A stretch of DNA of 64,000 bases, taken from assembly GCA_025200525.1 (NCBI GenBank), contig CM045758.1:7312580-7376579 (forward strand), written 5' to 3'. The translations under genes were made by a program, and so were the position numbers. The stretch is from Camellia lanceoleosa (Eukaryota; Streptophyta; Magnoliopsida; Ericales; Theaceae). Positions 63,640-64,000 of this stretch are shown piece after piece (position 1 is the first letter of the stretch; every line of letters begins with the position of its first letter). Below the pieces are notes generated by a model. It was not told where the DNA came from, did not search any database, and saw nothing but the letters and a program-made list of their open reading frames with translations.

Positions 63640-63810
63640 TTGTTTATCGAGTTATTGTTTTGCTTATCGAGTTGTTGTTTTGCCTATCGAGTTGTTTGTC
63701 GAGCTGTCGTGTTTTCGGGTGTTTGAGTTGATACTCTTTGTTTAAGCAATTTTCTTGTTAAGTTTTGTTTATTAAGTTGTCAACACTGTTGTATTTTGCT
63801 TATCGAGTTG
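63640..63810 (+). repeat. TATCGAGTTGTTGTTTTGC short repeats
   Basis: Four or five imperfect units of about 20 bp carry TTATCGAGTTGT. The rest of the window end (63811-64000) shows nothing definite. It is possibly LTR sequence. Confidence 0.6.
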
Positions 63811-64000
63811 TAAACTTGCTAAGGTTTTGTTGTATCTTAGTAAGTTAAGTTATTGCGTCGGTTCACTACCTGACTGGGCAAATGCACAATGCACATTTTC
63901 ATTCAATCTCATTATGGTGAAAAACGATGCGATATGATGCTAAGAGTTTAAAAGTACAACACCTTTTTCAAAAGCTGTTTCATTCCATCATGCTTTATTT

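Noticed and set aside
63307..63745. Frames of 117-139 codons on the plus strand
   Set aside because: Low-complexity translation of GGCCGGCC words and TTATCGAG repeats, with no known domain.

Overview
The window is intergenic, transposon-dense nuclear DNA of a flowering plant. The evidence is AT-rich sequence, nested Ty1/Copia and Ty3/Gypsy retrotransposons of plant lineages (Tat, Tekay-like chromovirus), CACTA transposons with plant-type termini, an Au-like SINE, and captured exons of a plant-specific BSK receptor-like cytoplasmic kinase. I found no intact host gene, rRNA, tRNA or CRISPR array. Long reading frames are decayed transposon proteins or chance frames in repeats. A run of exactly 100 N (60219-60318) marks a scaffold gap, so this is a draft assembly.

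Layout. The left two thirds is one large imperfect inverted repeat, about 85% identical by eye. The left arm is 1-5230 and probably continues off the window. The right arm is 14530-16168 plus 37381-41640. Both arms carry a degenerate GTAAGT-rich tandem array and the same SINE insertion. The spacer holds a Copia element (6038-13440, TSD TTCTA). The right arm is split at TTA by a 21.2-kb CACTA element (16172-37377). That CACTA has no transposase and carries three antisense BSK exons, a solo Gypsy-type LTR, a second CACTA of the same family (20592-24645, TSD ATG) nested inside that LTR, and a minus-strand Tat-type Gypsy element (27317-36902, TSD CTAAT) nested in its 3' subterminal repeats.

The right third is a second transposon nest. 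A minus-strand Copia remnant (42373-44793) is cut by a TGTAGACACCC-type LTR (44794 to about 58020). That LTR is itself interrupted by a 10.1-kb Tekay-like chromovirus (45829-55967) with 2.2-kb LTRs, an initiator-Met PBS, a decayed extra reading frame before gag, and a chromodomain-like pol C-terminus. After 58 kb come a small MITE, LTR-like debris, the N gap, an array of long palindromes linked by CGTAAC repeats (61460-62025), and a broken minus-strand ORF resembling plant-mobile-domain/DUF7745 proteins.

Order of events read from the nesting: SINE insertion, then inverted duplication, then later insertions (Copia in the spacer, LINE tail in the left arm, CACTA in the right arm), then insertions into the CACTA. 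Nothing here forms an operon or pathway. The parts of most interest are the long hairpin-forming arms, the gene-capturing CACTA, the Tat 3' tandem arrays and antisense ORF, the Tekay leader ORF and the palindrome array.
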